From assembly GCF_029439465.1 (NCBI RefSeq), contig NZ_JAROAV010000038.1, forward strand, positions 32,523-96,522: a stretch of 64,000 nt of DNA, in the 5' to 3' direction. The notes beneath the pieces are model-generated. The model saw nothing but the letters and a program-made list of their open reading frames with translations, was not told the DNA's origin and searched no databases. The translations under genes were made by a program, and so were the position numbers. Below are positions 7,857 through 17,231 of this stretch, one piece after another. Numbering within the stretch: position 1 is the first letter of the stretch; each line of letters opens with the position of its first letter. Source of the DNA: Luteipulveratus flavus. GTDB taxonomy: Bacteria; Actinomycetota; Actinomycetes; Actinomycetales; Dermatophilaceae.

Positions 7857-8279
7857 ATGCGACGAGTCCCAGCCACCGTGGCCGCTGCGGTTCTGACGAT
7901 CGCGGGCCTGACCGCGTGCAGCACCAACAGCTCCTCGGGGTGCTCGTACCGACCGGCAGCCGCCACGTCGACCACCGGCAGCTCCTCCCTGTACGACAGC
8001 GACTCGACCACCACCGACCCCCACGGCAGCTCGTACGGCTCCGATCCCTACGGCAGCTCGGGCTACCCGAGCGACGACAGCACGAGCTCCCTGCTGGACG
8101 AGGTCGACGAGCAGGACACCACCGTCGGCGACTGTGACGACGACCGCGACACCTACCACCACTCGACGTACTACGACAGCCGTCGCAGCCGGGTGAAGTC
8201 CAGCGGTTCGGGCTCGCGGGTCCGCTCGAACAGTGGCAGCCACGGCGGTGGCTCCCGCGGCTCGGTCGGACACCGCTGA
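7857..8279 (+). CDS. Small Ser/Asp/Tyr-rich lipoprotein of unknown function
   Basis: 140 aa behind a good GAGGAGAG ribosome site. The N-terminus is a lipoprotein signal with lipobox LTAC (Cys at about 21). The mature part is low complexity: Ser, Asp, Gly and Tyr in short SSYGSDPYGSSGY-like stretches, an acidic segment (DEVDEQD, DCDDDRD) and a basic Ser/Arg/Gly end. Three more Cys are scattered through it. I do not recognise a family. It would be a surface-anchored disordered protein. It is divergent from the SDR gene and converges on the DHODH-like membrane gene with only 13 nt between stops. Confidence 0.65.
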   Translation: MRRVPATVAAAVLTIAGLTACSTNSSSGCSYRPAAATSTTGSSSLYDSDSTTTDPHGSSYGSDPYGSSGYPSDDSTSSLLDEVDEQDTTVGDCDDDRDTYHHSTYYDSRRSRVKSSGSGSRVRSNSGSHGGGSRGSVGHR

Positions 8280-8292
8280 GGCGCCGGGCGTC

Positions 8293-9936
8293 CTAGCCCA
8301 GCCGGGCGTCGTCGTACAGGTGGCGTCTGGCGAGCACCGACCCGACAGCCGTCACGACGAACCCCACGTACGCGGGCAGCAGGTGGCCCGGGTCCACGTA
8401 CCCGACGGCGACGTGGACGATGAGGGTCGGGACGAACCCGGCCAGCATCGACAACGTCACCGCCCACCACACCCACCGGCGTCCGGGAGCCCAGCAGCAG
8501 ATCGACAGCAGGCTGAGCCCCACGCCCGCCGACAGCAGCGCACCGCCGAATCCGGCGCGGTCGTGTGCGGCGAACCCCTGCAGCGCCGGGTTCAACGCGT
8601 GCAGGTGGAAGGCGTCGTGCCCGATGTACACGAGGTCGGTCGGGACGTAGACGTAGGTCAGGCCGGTGACCGAGATGAACAGCCCGGCGACGATCAGCCC
8701 GACCGACATCGACACCACGAGCAGCTGACCGGTGAGTCCTCGACGGGCGACCTCGGGCGGCGGCCGCCTCGGTTCGCTCCACCGTCGCGGCTCGCGCGAC
8801 CGGGTCGCCAGCAGGAACATCGGCGTCAGGACCGCCGCGAGACCGGCGTGCAGCGGCTCGAAGTAGCCCGTGCCGAGGAAGTACAGCAGGGTGGGGAAAC
8901 CGAGGACGGCGCTCCACCACAGCGCCCGTTCGGCCGCGCGGATCCCCTGGCGCAGCCCGCAGTAGGACAAGGCGACGTACAGGATGCCGAGACAGACCAT
9001 CGTGCCGGCCAGGGTGATGCGGTCGTGCTGGAGGAACGGCACGAAGCGCGGCACGAGGCCGTCGAGCTGCTCGCGGGTCATGCCGAGGTGGTCCTCGTCG
9101 TACCAGAGCAGCCCCGGGCCCACCGCCACCGCGGCCGCCCCGACGCCGCCGGCGAGCATCCCGACGCCGAGACCGACACCCCAGGCCCACATCGGCCACG
9201 ACCAGGGCGCCGTGCGCAGGACCTCCCGTGCCGTCGGCGCAGGCTCCGCGACGGGCGCAGGCAGGAGGGACCGGACGAGGTGGTTCGGGAGGCCGGGCCC
9301 GCCGTCGACCAGCGCCCTGCTGTGCAGCAGCACCGCGTCGGCGCCGGCCGCGGCGAGCGCACGCCCGACCTCGGCGTCGCCGGAGTCGGTGACCGCGACC
9401 ACCACCTCGTGCCCTGCGCGGTGCTGCGCGACGTCGTCGGGATCGTCGGTACGGACGACCACCCCACGCTGCTGGAGCGCAGTGTCGATCAGCCGGTCAC
9501 CCTCCACGTAGCCCGCGACCGTCGGCGGGGAACCCACGGCGTCGCGCACCTCTGCGCTGCGACCCGGCGTACAGCGCAGCAGCACCGGTGCAGCGGACGC
9601 GGCGATCTCCCGTCGCAGCTCCCGGGCCTCCTGCGGCGAGAGCGGGCCGATCTCGACGACGGCGGCTCCGATCTCGGGCATCGCCCGCAGGACGGGCCTG
9701 CCCACCTCGGCCCCCGCCGAGACGCCGACCGGACCGACCAGGTCGTGCCCGAGCAGCGAGCCCCGCTGCTCGGGGTACTCCTCGGTCCCCGCCATCGTCC
9801 GCGCCAGCAGCCGACCGCCGGGAACCGAGCAGACCGCAGCCAGCAGGCCCAACGCCCATCGTTGCGAACGCCGTACGCCGACCAGCGCGCCCGCGGGCGC
9901 CCGCAGCGGCCCGTACGTCCAGTCCGGCATGGCCAT
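8293..9936 (-). CDS. Multi-pass membrane protein with degenerate dihydroorotate-dehydrogenase-like N-terminal domain
   Basis: About 547 aa; the start could be 9939, 9936 or 9930. Residues about 50-235 resemble a class 2 dihydroorotate dehydrogenase barrel (LLGHDLVGPVGVSAGAE, AAVVEIGPLSPQEA, LAAAGADAVLLHSR), but the family's FMN and catalytic motifs, for example the Asn-rich SSPNT loop and the active-site Ser region, are not seen. The rest (about 255-540) has roughly eight hydrophobic segments separated by short loops. The barrel is therefore probably inactive, acting as a binding or structural domain. Function unknown. It is divergent from exonuclease III with a 55-nt gap. Confidence 0.75.
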   Translation of the reverse strand: MAMPDWTYGPLRAPAGALVGVRRSQRWALGLLAAVCSVPGGRLLARTMAGTEEYPEQRGSLLGHDLVGPVGVSAGAEVGRPVLRAMPEIGAAVVEIGPLSPQEARELRREIAASAAPVLLRCTPGRSAEVRDAVGSPPTVAGYVEGDRLIDTALQQRGVVVRTDDPDDVAQHRAGHEVVVAVTDSGDAEVGRALAAAGADAVLLHSRALVDGGPGLPNHLVRSLLPAPVAEPAPTAREVLRTAPWSWPMWAWGVGLGVGMLAGGVGAAAVAVGPGLLWYDEDHLGMTREQLDGLVPRFVPFLQHDRITLAGTMVCLGILYVALSYCGLRQGIRAAERALWWSAVLGFPTLLYFLGTGYFEPLHAGLAAVLTPMFLLATRSREPRRWSEPRRPPPEVARRGLTGQLLVVSMSVGLIVAGLFISVTGLTYVYVPTDLVYIGHDAFHLHALNPALQGFAAHDRAGFGGALLSAGVGLSLLSICCWAPGRRWVWWAVTLSMLAGFVPTLIVHVAVGYVDPGHLLPAYVGFVVTAVGSVLARRHLYDDARLG

Positions 9937-9991
9937 CACCCCCTCTTCTGGCGGGTCAGGGTACGTCGGAGGAGCCGCCTAGGGTGTCCGG

Positions 9992-10783
9992 GTGCGCATC
10001 GCGACCTGGAACGTCAACTCCGTCCGCTCCCGCATCGACCGCGTCATGGGCGTTCTGCAGCGACACGACCTGGACGTGCTCCTGCTGCAGGAGACCAAGG
10101 CGCGGGACGACCAGTTCCCGGCGCTCGCGCTGGAGGGGTCGGGCTACGAGTTCGTCAACCACGGGCTGAACCAGTGGAACGGCGTCGGCATCATCTCCCG
10201 CGTCGGCCTGGAGGACGTCCAGAAGGGCTTCTCCGACATGCCGTCGTACGGGGACCCGGCCGTCGCCGAGGCCCGCGCGCTCGGCGCGACCTGCGGCGGC
10301 GTCCGCGTCTGGTCGCTGTACGTGCCGAACGGCCGCGAGCTCGGGCACGACCACTACCACTACAAGCTCGACTGGCTGGCCCGGCTGCGGGACACCGCCG
10401 AGGGGTGGCTGATCGAGGACCGGCAGGCGCAGATCGTGCTCGCCGGCGACTGGAACATCGCGCCGACCGACGACGACGTGTGGAGCGTCGAGTACTACGC
10501 GGACAAGACCCACACCAGCGAGCCGGAGCGGAAGGCGTTCGAGGCGGTCGTGGACGCGGGCTACACCGACCTGGTCCGCCCGTACACCCCCGGCCCCGGC
10601 GTCTACACGTACTGGGACTACACGCAGCTGGCGTTCCCGAAGAAGCGCGGGATGCGGATCGACTTCCTGCTCGGCTCGCCCGCGGTGCAGGAGCGGATGA
10701 AGGGCGCGTCCATCGACCGCGAGGAGCGCAAGGGCAAGGGCGCCTCCGACCACGCCCCTGTCATCATCGACCTCACCGACTGA
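9992..10783 (+). CDS. xth: Exodeoxyribonuclease III / AP endonuclease
   Basis: 263 aa, full length for the ExoIII family. Motifs in order: RIATWNVNSVRSR, LLLQETKA (metal-binding Glu), VYVPNGRE-type SLYVPNGREL, LAGDWNIAPTDDDVW and the terminal KGKGASDHAPVIIDL with the catalytic Asp-His. It repairs AP sites and trims 3' blocked ends in DNA repair. Start GTG 9992 gives the exact family N-terminus. TAGGGT lies 6 nt upstream, so a leaderless mRNA is likely. A strong bidirectional hairpin follows the stop. Confidence 0.95.
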   Translation: MRIATWNVNSVRSRIDRVMGVLQRHDLDVLLLQETKARDDQFPALALEGSGYEFVNHGLNQWNGVGIISRVGLEDVQKGFSDMPSYGDPAVAEARALGATCGGVRVWSLYVPNGRELGHDHYHYKLDWLARLRDTAEGWLIEDRQAQIVLAGDWNIAPTDDDVWSVEYYADKTHTSEPERKAFEAVVDAGYTDLVRPYTPGPGVYTYWDYTQLAFPKKRGMRIDFLLGSPAVQERMKGASIDREERKGKGASDHAPVIIDLTD

Positions 10784-10798
10784 TCCCGCCCCGGATCG

Positions 10799-10856
10799 AA
10801 CTGCGTTTGGTGTTCCTGACGCAGTTCAAACCGCGTCAGGAACACCGAACGCAGTT
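10799..10856. terminator. Bidirectional terminator, 24-bp stem
   Basis: Arms 10799-10822 and 10833-10856 pair over 24 bp with a single G-U and a 10-nt loop, between the converging xth and acyl-CoA synthetase genes. Unusually long for a terminator stem. Confidence 0.85.
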
Positions 10857-10876
10857 AAGTAGCGCCCAGCGGGTGG

Positions 10877-12409
10877 TCAGTTGACCTGGCGGTCGTGGCC
10901 CTCCCAGTAGGGCTGACGCAGCTTGAACTTCTGGAGCTTGCCGGTCGCCGTCCGGGCGAGCTCGTCGCGGAACTCGATCTTCTTCGGGCACTTGTACCCG
11001 GCCAGCGACTCGCGGGCGTGCGCGATCAGCTCCTCCTCGGTGACCTCGCCCTCGCGCACGACCAACGCCGTCACGAGCTCGCCCCACTTCTCGTCCGGGA
11101 CGCCGATGACCGCCGCCTCGCGGACCGCCGGGTGAGAGATCAGCACGTCCTCGACCTCGATGGAGGAGACGTTCTCGCCGCCGGAGATGATCACGTCCTT
11201 CTTGCGGTCGGCGATGGTGAGGTACCCGTCCTCGATCGAGCCGCCGTCGCCGGTGTGGAACCAGTTGCCCTCCTGCGCCTGCGCGGTCGCCTCGGGGTTC
11301 TCCCAGTACGCGGCGAGGTTGTGGTTGGACTGCGCCAGCACCTCACCGGACTCGTCGATCTTCACCCGAACTCCGACGGCAGGGGCTCCCGCCCGGCCGA
11401 GCAGACGGGCCTGCTCGGCCGGCTCGACGTCGTCCCACTCCGCCCGCATCCGGGACATCGTGAGCAGCGGTGCGGTCTCGGTGAGCCCGTAGATCTGGAT
11501 GAACTCCCAGCCGAGCTCCTCACGCACCCGCTCGATCGTGCGGGTCGGCGGCGGTGCTCCGGCGACGATGATCCGCACCCGGTCACGGCCGGGGACCTCG
11601 CCGTCCCAGTCCTTCGCGCCGTCCAGCGCCGCCTGCACCACCGCCGGGGCAGCGCACAGGTAGGTGACCCCGTGCTTCTCGACGCGACGCAGGATCTCGG
11701 CGCCGTCGACCTTGCGCAGCACGATGTGCTCGGCGCCCACGGCGGTCGCGGCGAACGGCATGCCCCACCCGTTCGCGTGGAACATCGGCAGCGTGTGCAG
11801 GTAGACGTCGCGGTCGGAAACGCTTGCCTGCCAACCGAACACGGCCGCGTTCAGCCACAGGTTGCGATGCGTCATCTGCACTCCCTTGGGACGAGCCGTC
11901 GTCCCCGAGGTGTAGTTGATCGTCGCGGTCGCGGACTCGTCGCCCTCCCAGTCGGTCGGCTCGCCGTCGCCGCCCCAGAGCTCGTCGTCGTCCTGACCGA
12001 GGACGTACGACCGCTTGCTCGGGACCTCGTCGATCAGGTGCTTCAGCTCGGGGTCGACCATCAGCACCTCGGCGCCGCTGTGCTCGACGATGTACTTCAC
12101 CTCGGGCACCGACAGGCGGAAGTTGATCGGGACGAGGACGCGTCCCCACCCGCTCACGCCGAAGAACGACGTCAGCAGCCGGGCGCTGTTGTGCGACACG
12201 ACCGCGACCCGGCCGCCGACGGGTACGCCCATCGCCTCGAGGTTCGCCGCCTGGGCCCGCGCCAGCCGGCCGAGCTCGGCGTACGTGATCCGCCCGTCCG
12301 TGCCGAACGGCGCGGCCGGCTGGTCGGGCTCGTCGACGACCGCGGTCCGCTCGCCGTACACCGTGACGGCGCGGTCGAGGAAGTCACGAACGGTGAGCGG
12401 GTACTCCAC
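10877..12409 (-). CDS. AMP-dependent acyl-CoA synthetase (FadD-like)
   Basis: 510 aa member of the adenylate-forming ligase superfamily. The P-loop-like [20 protein letters not shown] is near residue 165, the QIYGLTE motif near 305 binds ATP and substrate, FHTGDGG contains the ATP-ribose Asp, and the C-terminal hinge [15 protein letters not shown] and catalytic Lys in RTATGKLQK are all present. The closest family look is medium- or long-chain fatty-acyl-CoA ligase (the [13 protein letters not shown] segment is typical). It activates carboxylic acids to CoA thioesters. It is monocistronic and divergent from vapBC. The ATG start gives full length. Confidence 0.9.
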   Translation of the reverse strand: MEYPLTVRDFLDRAVTVYGERTAVVDEPDQPAAPFGTDGRITYAELGRLARAQAANLEAMGVPVGGRVAVVSHNSARLLTSFFGVSGWGRVLVPINFRLSVPEVKYIVEHSGAEVLMVDPELKHLIDEVPSKRSYVLGQDDDELWGGDGEPTDWEGDESATATINYTSGTTARPKGVQMTHRNLWLNAAVFGWQASVSDRDVYLHTLPMFHANGWGMPFAATAVGAEHIVLRKVDGAEILRRVEKHGVTYLCAAPAVVQAALDGAKDWDGEVPGRDRVRIIVAGAPPPTRTIERVREELGWEFIQIYGLTETAPLLTMSRMRAEWDDVEPAEQARLLGRAGAPAVGVRVKIDESGEVLAQSNHNLAAYWENPEATAQAQEGNWFHTGDGGSIEDGYLTIADRKKDVIISGGENVSSIEVEDVLISHPAVREAAVIGVPDEKWGELVTALVVREGEVTEEELIAHARESLAGYKCPKKIEFRDELARTATGKLQKFKLRQPYWEGHDRQVN

Positions 12410-12513
12410 GAGGCACCTCCGGGCTCGGCATGATCTGGCTCACCCCTTTCTACGCTGCCGCAGGCGCCGCTGTCCCGCAGAACGACGAGCCCCTCAGACC
12501 ACCGGGCGAGCCG

Positions 12514-12536
12514 CGATACACCACACAGGTGTATCG
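12514..12536. promoter_or_regulatory. Palindromic operator of vapBC
   Basis: CGATACACC and GGTGTATCG, 9-bp perfect arms around a 5-nt spacer, end 7 nt before the vapB ATG. Position and symmetry fit autoregulation by the VapBC complex. A partial third half-site (GGTGTATG) overlaps the start codon itself. Confidence 0.75.
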
Positions 12537-12543
12537 TTGGTGT

Positions 12544-12753
12544 ATGACGCGCACCAACATCGACATCGACGACGAGCTGGTCGCCGAGGTGATCCGCCGG
12601 TACGACCTCTCGTCCAAGCGCGAGGCCGTCGACCTGGCGCTGCGTCGCCTCGTCGGTCCGAGGATCACGCCCGACCTGGTGGACAGGGTGATCGGCGTGG
12701 GCTGGGAAGGCGACCTCGACGAGATGCGCACTGCCAAGGTCGAGGAGTGGTGA
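12544..12753 (+). CDS. vapB: VapB-type antitoxin
   Basis: 69 aa. N-terminal ribbon-helix-helix ([20 protein letters not shown], then [13 protein letters not shown]) of the DUF2191/VapB type. The short C-terminal part with [11 protein letters not shown] would wrap the toxin. The start is ATG 12544, directly after the palindromic operator. A longer upstream frame lacks coding character and would place the operator inside the gene. The last 4 nt overlap the toxin start, so translation is coupled. It should bind the operator through the ribbon and neutralise the VapC nuclease. Confidence 0.88.
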   Translation: MTRTNIDIDDELVAEVIRRYDLSSKREAVDLALRRLVGPRITPDLVDRVIGVGWEGDLDEMRTAKVEEW

Positions 12754-13163
12754 CCGAGCTCGTCGACAGCTCGGTCTGGATCGAGATGATCCGCAACACC
12801 CGTTCACCGGCGGCCGTGTACCTCGAGGACCGGCTCAAGCGAGCGCCCGGCGCGGTCAGGACGACCGAGCCGATCGTGATGGAGCTGTACGCGGGGCCTG
12901 CCCGCGAGGAGTCGCTCTCCGCCGTCCAGGCGCTGGTCGACGCCGTTGCGCTGGTGCGCATCGCTCCCGCTGTCGACTTCACCTCCGCCGCAGCACTTTT
13001 CCGCGCAGCACGTCGAGGCGGCTGCACTGTCCGCACGATGAACGACTGCTTGATCGCTGCCGTCGCGATCCGCACCGGCACCACTCTCGTCCATCGTGAC
13101 GCGGACTTCGACGTCATCGCCTCGATCTCGTCGCTGCGGACCCGCTCGTTCGTCGACCCCTGA
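12750..13163 (+). CDS. vapC: VapC-type PIN-domain toxin ribonuclease
   Basis: 137 aa PIN domain. Four acidic residues fit the VapC active site: D6 (TELVDSSVW), E45 (PIVMELYAG), D99 (RTMNDCLIA) and D117 or D119 (HRDADFD). All are present, so the toxin looks intact. It starts at GTG 12750, in a GTGA overlap with the antitoxin stop. VapC toxins cut tRNA or rRNA and arrest growth; the target here cannot be read from sequence. No sign of a mobile element is seen beside the module. Confidence 0.88.
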   Translation: MTELVDSSVWIEMIRNTRSPAAVYLEDRLKRAPGAVRTTEPIVMELYAGPAREESLSAVQALVDAVALVRIAPAVDFTSAAALFRAARRGGCTVRTMNDCLIAAVAIRTGTTLVHRDADFDVIASISSLRTRSFVDP

Positions 13164-13262
13164 CGGTGGCGTCGCGATCGGCCGGAACCCGCGCCGCCGA
13201 TCGCGTCGTCGGAACCCCTGTGCGCGACCAGCGCAGCACGATCCGACGGAAAGGCTTCTCCT

Positions 13263-14291
13263 ATGCTCTCGACTCGCACGGTTGCTCTCGCCACCGCCGC
13301 CACCCTGACCGTCGGCGTCGCCGCGACCGCCACCGCGACGTCCGCGTCGGCCGAGGACTCGATGTGCCGGACCACCACGGGCAGCAGCGACTTCTACCCC
13401 GGCGACTCGGCCAGCACCACGTACGACAGCACGTTCCACAACAGCGTCGCCATCCCGAAGGGCCTCCTGGACGGCCGCTACGTGCCGCAGGGCCTGGCGT
13501 ACTGGAACAACTGGAACGGCACCACCGAGGACCTGCTGCTGATCTCGGCGTACCACGACGGCGACGGCAACTCCGTGCCCGACGGCGACAGCGCCATCTG
13601 GGGCGTCGCGCTCAGCGGCCCGCACCGCGGCAGCAGCGTCGGCCACGTCAACATCCCCAAGACCCACGCAGGCGGCATCGTCGTGGTCGGCGGCCACGTC
13701 TACGTCGGCGGTGAGGGCGGCGTGAAGTTCTGGTCGGCCGGCACGATCCGCGGCAAGCTCGCGGGCGCCAACAGCTCGGGCACCGTCGCGCCGAAGGGCA
13801 CGCAGGACATCGCGGGTCAGGGCTCCTTCCTCGGCCTCGGCGGTGGCCAGGGCACCACGATGTGGACGGGCGACTTCTCCGAGACCAGCCACCAGAGCAT
13901 GTGGCAGTACCAGCCGAACACCAGCACGGGCCGACTGACCTACACCGGCAAGAAGCGCACCGTGCCCGCCAAGACGCAGGGCATGGCCGTCGTCGGTGAC
14001 AAGTACGTGTTCGGCACCTCCTACGGGCGCAACGACCGCAGCAACGTCTGGGTCCGCCCCTCCTCCGCCACCGGCGACATCACCGACGGCTCGTCGTTCT
14101 GCATGCGGGCGCCGTCGATGATCGAGGGTCTGGCCTACGGCAACTCCGACGGGAACAAGCACGTCTGGGCGCTGTACGAGAGCGGTTCCTACACGTACAA
14201 CAAGGGCGTCGACGACCCGCGCAACCCGATCAAGAACATCCACTGGGCCGGCGGTTCGGCACTCGCGGGCCTCTACGGCCAGGCGGACTGA
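13263..14291 (+). CDS. Secreted protein of unknown function, probable beta-propeller-like fold
   Basis: 342 aa with a clear signal peptide (about 1-30, ending ATSASAED). The mature protein has recurring short strands and Gly-rich turns: LLLISAYHDGDGN, GGIVVVGGHVYVGGEGGVKFW, TQGMAVVGDKYVFGTSYGR, IEGLAYGNSDGNKHVWALYE. This is the pattern of a WD-like or quinoprotein-like propeller, and many secreted actinobacterial proteins of unknown role look like it. Two Cys (CRTTTG near the start and FCMRAP) may form a disulfide. A GGAAAGG lies 7-8 nt before the ATG. A repeat-family hairpin follows the stop. Confidence 0.7.
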   Translation: MLSTRTVALATAATLTVGVAATATATSASAEDSMCRTTTGSSDFYPGDSASTTYDSTFHNSVAIPKGLLDGRYVPQGLAYWNNWNGTTEDLLLISAYHDGDGNSVPDGDSAIWGVALSGPHRGSSVGHVNIPKTHAGGIVVVGGHVYVGGEGGVKFWSAGTIRGKLAGANSSGTVAPKGTQDIAGQGSFLGLGGGQGTTMWTGDFSETSHQSMWQYQPNTSTGRLTYTGKKRTVPAKTQGMAVVGDKYVFGTSYGRNDRSNVWVRPSSATGDITDGSSFCMRAPSMIEGLAYGNSDGNKHVWALYESGSYTYNKGVDDPRNPIKNIHWAGGSALAGLYGQAD

Positions 14292-14302
14292 CGCCGGCTG
14301 CT

Positions 14303-14367
14303 CGCCGAGAGGCTCACATCGCCGCGAGAGGCTCACTCGTCCCAGCCGTACGAGTGAGCCTCTCGGC
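14303..14367. repeat. GAGAGGCYCAC repeat-family hairpin, copy F
   Basis: A unit CGCCGAGAGGCTCAC (14303-14317) is followed by a 16-bp perfect hairpin (14325-14340 with 14350-14365) built on the same unit. It lies 12 nt after the secreted-protein stop and may terminate it. Confidence 0.75.
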
Positions 14368-14480
14368 GCGTCCTGCGCCTGTCGGCAGGGCGCCGAATCT
14401 GCCGCGGCCGCCCATGAGAGCCTCCGACGCCGCGTAGCCTGGCTCGTCGTGATCAGGGGTGCACACGCGGTGGAGGCTCG

Positions 14481-15815
14481 GTGCTGGTGACGGACCGCTC
14501 GGGGCAGATGTTCGGTCCGTACCGTCTGCTCGGTCTGCTCGGACGCGGTGGCATGGGCGAGGTCTACCGGGCGCACGACACCGAGAAGGACCGCGTCGTC
14601 GCGGTCAAGCTGCTGCCCCCGCACCTGGCCCAGGACCCGGAGTACCAGGCCCGCTTCCGGCGTGAGGCGCACGCGGCGGCGCGGGTGCAGAGCCCGTACA
14701 TCGTGCCGATCCACACCTTCGGCGCCATCGACGACGTGCTGTTCATCGAGATGGCGTACGTCGACGGGCAGGACCTCGGCACCCTCGTCCGCACGCGCGG
14801 GCCGCTGCACCCCGCGTACGCCGTCGCGGTGGTGTCGCAGATCGCCGCGGCTCTCGACGCCGCCCACGCCTCCGGCCTCGTCCACCGCGACGTCAAGCCC
14901 GGCAACATCCTGCTGACCGGCGACCACGCGTACCTGTCCGACTTCGGCATCGCCAGCACCGACAACGACACCCGGATGACCGGGGCCGGCCTCGCCCTCG
15001 GGTCGGTCGCCTACATGGCGCCCGAGCGGTTCGACACCACGCGCCCGGTGACCGGCTCGGTCGACGTCTACGCGTTGGGCTGCGTTCTCCACGAGTCGCT
15101 CACGGGTCGGCCACCCTTCTCCACGGCATCCCAGCCCGCGCTGATCCGGTCGCACCTGCACAGCCCGCCACCGTCGGTCTCCGGCGCGCGGCCGGACCTG
15201 CCGCCCGCCCTCGACCGGGTGCTCGGGACGTGCCTCGCCAAGCAGCCGGAGGCCCGCTTCCCCACGGCGCGAGCGTTCGCCGACGCCGCCCGCTCGGCCC
15301 TGCGCGGGGCCGCTGCGCCGAGACCCGCACCGCCGTCCTCGGCTGCGCCCGGTGCACCGCGCAGGAGGCGGTGGGTTCCCGTGTCCGCGGCCGCCGCCGT
15401 CGCTCTCGTGGTGGCCGGTGCGATCGGTGTGCCGCTGCTGATGGACGACGACCGGGCGCCGACGACCGCAGCGGGCACACCGAGCTCGGTCGTGAGATCA
15501 CCTGCTGCCACGAGCGACTCCCCGACGCAGCCGAGCCCGTCGAGCACCGAGCCGTCCGGAGCGACCGGCCGCTCCGGACGACCGTCGGTGGCCCAGCTCA
15601 CCGTGGCCGCGCAGGCCAACGTCCGCAACACGGGCATGGCGGCGGTGTACCCGGCCGACTTCGCCCCGTGCGTCGGCAAGGGTCTGCACGACTCGCGCAT
15701 CCCCGACGCACCGCTGTGGGCCTACGTCGACAACCCCTCGCAGGACCCGCCCGGCTACAGCAGTGTGGCGTTCGGGGTGGCCACCTCCTGCGCCAAGATC
15801 CCCAGCATCGGCTGA
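14481..15815 (+). CDS. Transmembrane Ser/Thr protein kinase (Pkn type) with Cys-containing outside domain
   Basis: 444 aa. The kinase domain (about 10-275) is complete: GLLGRGGMGEVY loop, K43 in VAVKLL, HRDVKPGN with D137, DFG 154-156 and the APERF activation end. One membrane segment (about 304-324) follows a Pro/Ala linker. The outside part begins with a Ser/Thr/Pro spacer and ends in a roughly 75-residue domain with two Cys (FAPCVGKGL and ATSCAKIPS), which could be a ligand sensor. It is not a PASTA kinase. The start is GTG 14481 with TGGAGG upstream. It converges on pntB with 24 nt between stops. Confidence 0.92.
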   Translation: MLVTDRSGQMFGPYRLLGLLGRGGMGEVYRAHDTEKDRVVAVKLLPPHLAQDPEYQARFRREAHAAARVQSPYIVPIHTFGAIDDVLFIEMAYVDGQDLGTLVRTRGPLHPAYAVAVVSQIAAALDAAHASGLVHRDVKPGNILLTGDHAYLSDFGIASTDNDTRMTGAGLALGSVAYMAPERFDTTRPVTGSVDVYALGCVLHESLTGRPPFSTASQPALIRSHLHSPPPSVSGARPDLPPALDRVLGTCLAKQPEARFPTARAFADAARSALRGAAAPRPAPPSSAAPGAPRRRRWVPVSAAAAVALVVAGAIGVPLLMDDDRAPTTAAGTPSSVVRSPAATSDSPTQPSPSSTEPSGATGRSGRPSVAQLTVAAQANVRNTGMAAVYPADFAPCVGKGLHDSRIPDAPLWAYVDNPSQDPPGYSSVAFGVATSCAKIPSIG

Positions 15816-15839
15816 CGACCGGCGGGCGCGCTCGTCGGC

Positions 15840-17231
15840 TCAGATCGACCGCAGGATGTCCTCGACCCGCTCCTTCGCGTCGCCGAACAGCATCTGGCTG
15901 TTGTCCTTGAAGAACAGCGGGTTCTGGACACCGGCGTAACCGGTGGCCATCGACCGCTTGAAGACGACGACGTCCTTGGCCTCCCACACCCGCAGGACCG
16001 GCATCCCCGCGATGGGCGAGCTGGGCTCCTCGGCCGCCGAGGGGTTCACCGTGTCGTTGGCGCCGATGACCAGGACGACGTCCGTACGGGCCAGGTCGCC
16101 GTTGATCTCGTCCATCCCGAGCACGATGTCGTACGGCACCTTCGCCTCGGCGAGCAGGACGTTCATGTGACCGGGTAGCCGGCCGGCCACCGGGTGGATG
16201 CCGAACCGGACGTCGACGCCCTTGGCCCGCAGCCGTGAGGTCAGCTCGGCGACGGGGTACTGCGCCTGGGCGACCGCCATGCCGTAGCCGGGCGTGATGA
16301 CGACCGACCTCGCCTGCGCGAGCAGGGCGGCGACGTCGGAGGCGTTGGCCTCGCGGTGCGCGCCGTAGTCACGCTCCTCGCCCGACACGCCGCCGTCCGA
16401 CCCGAACCCGCCCGCGATGACGGACACGAACGACCGGTTCATCGCCTTGCACATGATGTAGCTGAGGATCGCGCCGGAGGAGCCGACGAGCGCGCCGGTC
16501 ACGATCAGCAGGTCGTTGCCCAGCATGAACCCAGCCGCGGCGGCCGCCCAGCCCGAGTAGCTGTTCAGCATCGACACCACGACCGGCATGTCGCCGCCCC
16601 CGATGGAGGCGACCAGGTGCCAGCCGAAGGCGAGCGCGACGATCGTCATGAGCACCAACGGGATCCACGACTCGGCGGCCGTGAACCACACGAGCAGCAA
16701 CGCCGACACGACCAGCGCGCCGAGGTTGAGCAGGTGGCGGTGCGGCAGCATCAGCGGCCGGGAAGGGATGCGCGCGGACAGCTTGAGGAAGGCCACCACC
16801 GAGCCGGTGAACGTCACCGCCCCGATGAAGACGCCGAGGAACACCTCGACCAGGTGGATGTTCGCCTCCGAGCCGGTGAGGCCGCCCGAGGTGTTGAACG
16901 AGTTGTAGCCCACCAGGACCGCCGCGAGGCCGACGAAGCTGTGCAGCATCGCGACCAGCTCGGGCATCGCGGTCATCTCGACGACCCGGGCACGCCACAG
17001 GCCGATCGCCGCGCCGACCGCCATCGCGCACAGGATCAGCGTCAGGGTCAGGCCGGGGTCGGACGCGCGGTCGGCGGCGAACCAGATCGTCGCCCCGAGC
17101 GCGATCACCATGCCGACGATGCCGAACGCGTTGCCCTGGCGCGCAGACTCGTGCTTGGACAGCCCGGCGAGCGAGAGGACGAAGAGGACGGCGGCGACGA
17201 TGTACGCGGCCTGCACGAGGTTGTCGGTCAT
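15840..17231 (-). CDS. pntB: NAD(P) transhydrogenase subunit beta
   Basis: 463 aa integral membrane protein with about nine N-terminal membrane segments ([20 protein letters not shown] onward) and a C-terminal NADP-binding domain III with [46 protein letters not shown] and the terminal [16 protein letters not shown] signature. It couples proton flow to hydride transfer between NADH and NADP+. The start ATG overlaps the pntA stop (ATGA), so the subunits are translationally coupled. A much longer frame continuing upstream is a shadow of pntA. Confidence 0.95.
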   Translation of the reverse strand: MTDNLVQAAYIVAAVLFVLSLAGLSKHESARQGNAFGIVGMVIALGATIWFAADRASDPGLTLTLILCAMAVGAAIGLWRARVVEMTAMPELVAMLHSFVGLAAVLVGYNSFNTSGGLTGSEANIHLVEVFLGVFIGAVTFTGSVVAFLKLSARIPSRPLMLPHRHLLNLGALVVSALLLVWFTAAESWIPLVLMTIVALAFGWHLVASIGGGDMPVVVSMLNSYSGWAAAAAGFMLGNDLLIVTGALVGSSGAILSYIMCKAMNRSFVSVIAGGFGSDGGVSGEERDYGAHREANASDVAALLAQARSVVITPGYGMAVAQAQYPVAELTSRLRAKGVDVRFGIHPVAGRLPGHMNVLLAEAKVPYDIVLGMDEINGDLARTDVVLVIGANDTVNPSAAEEPSSPIAGMPVLRVWEAKDVVVFKRSMATGYAGVQNPLFFKDNSQMLFGDAKERVEDILRSI

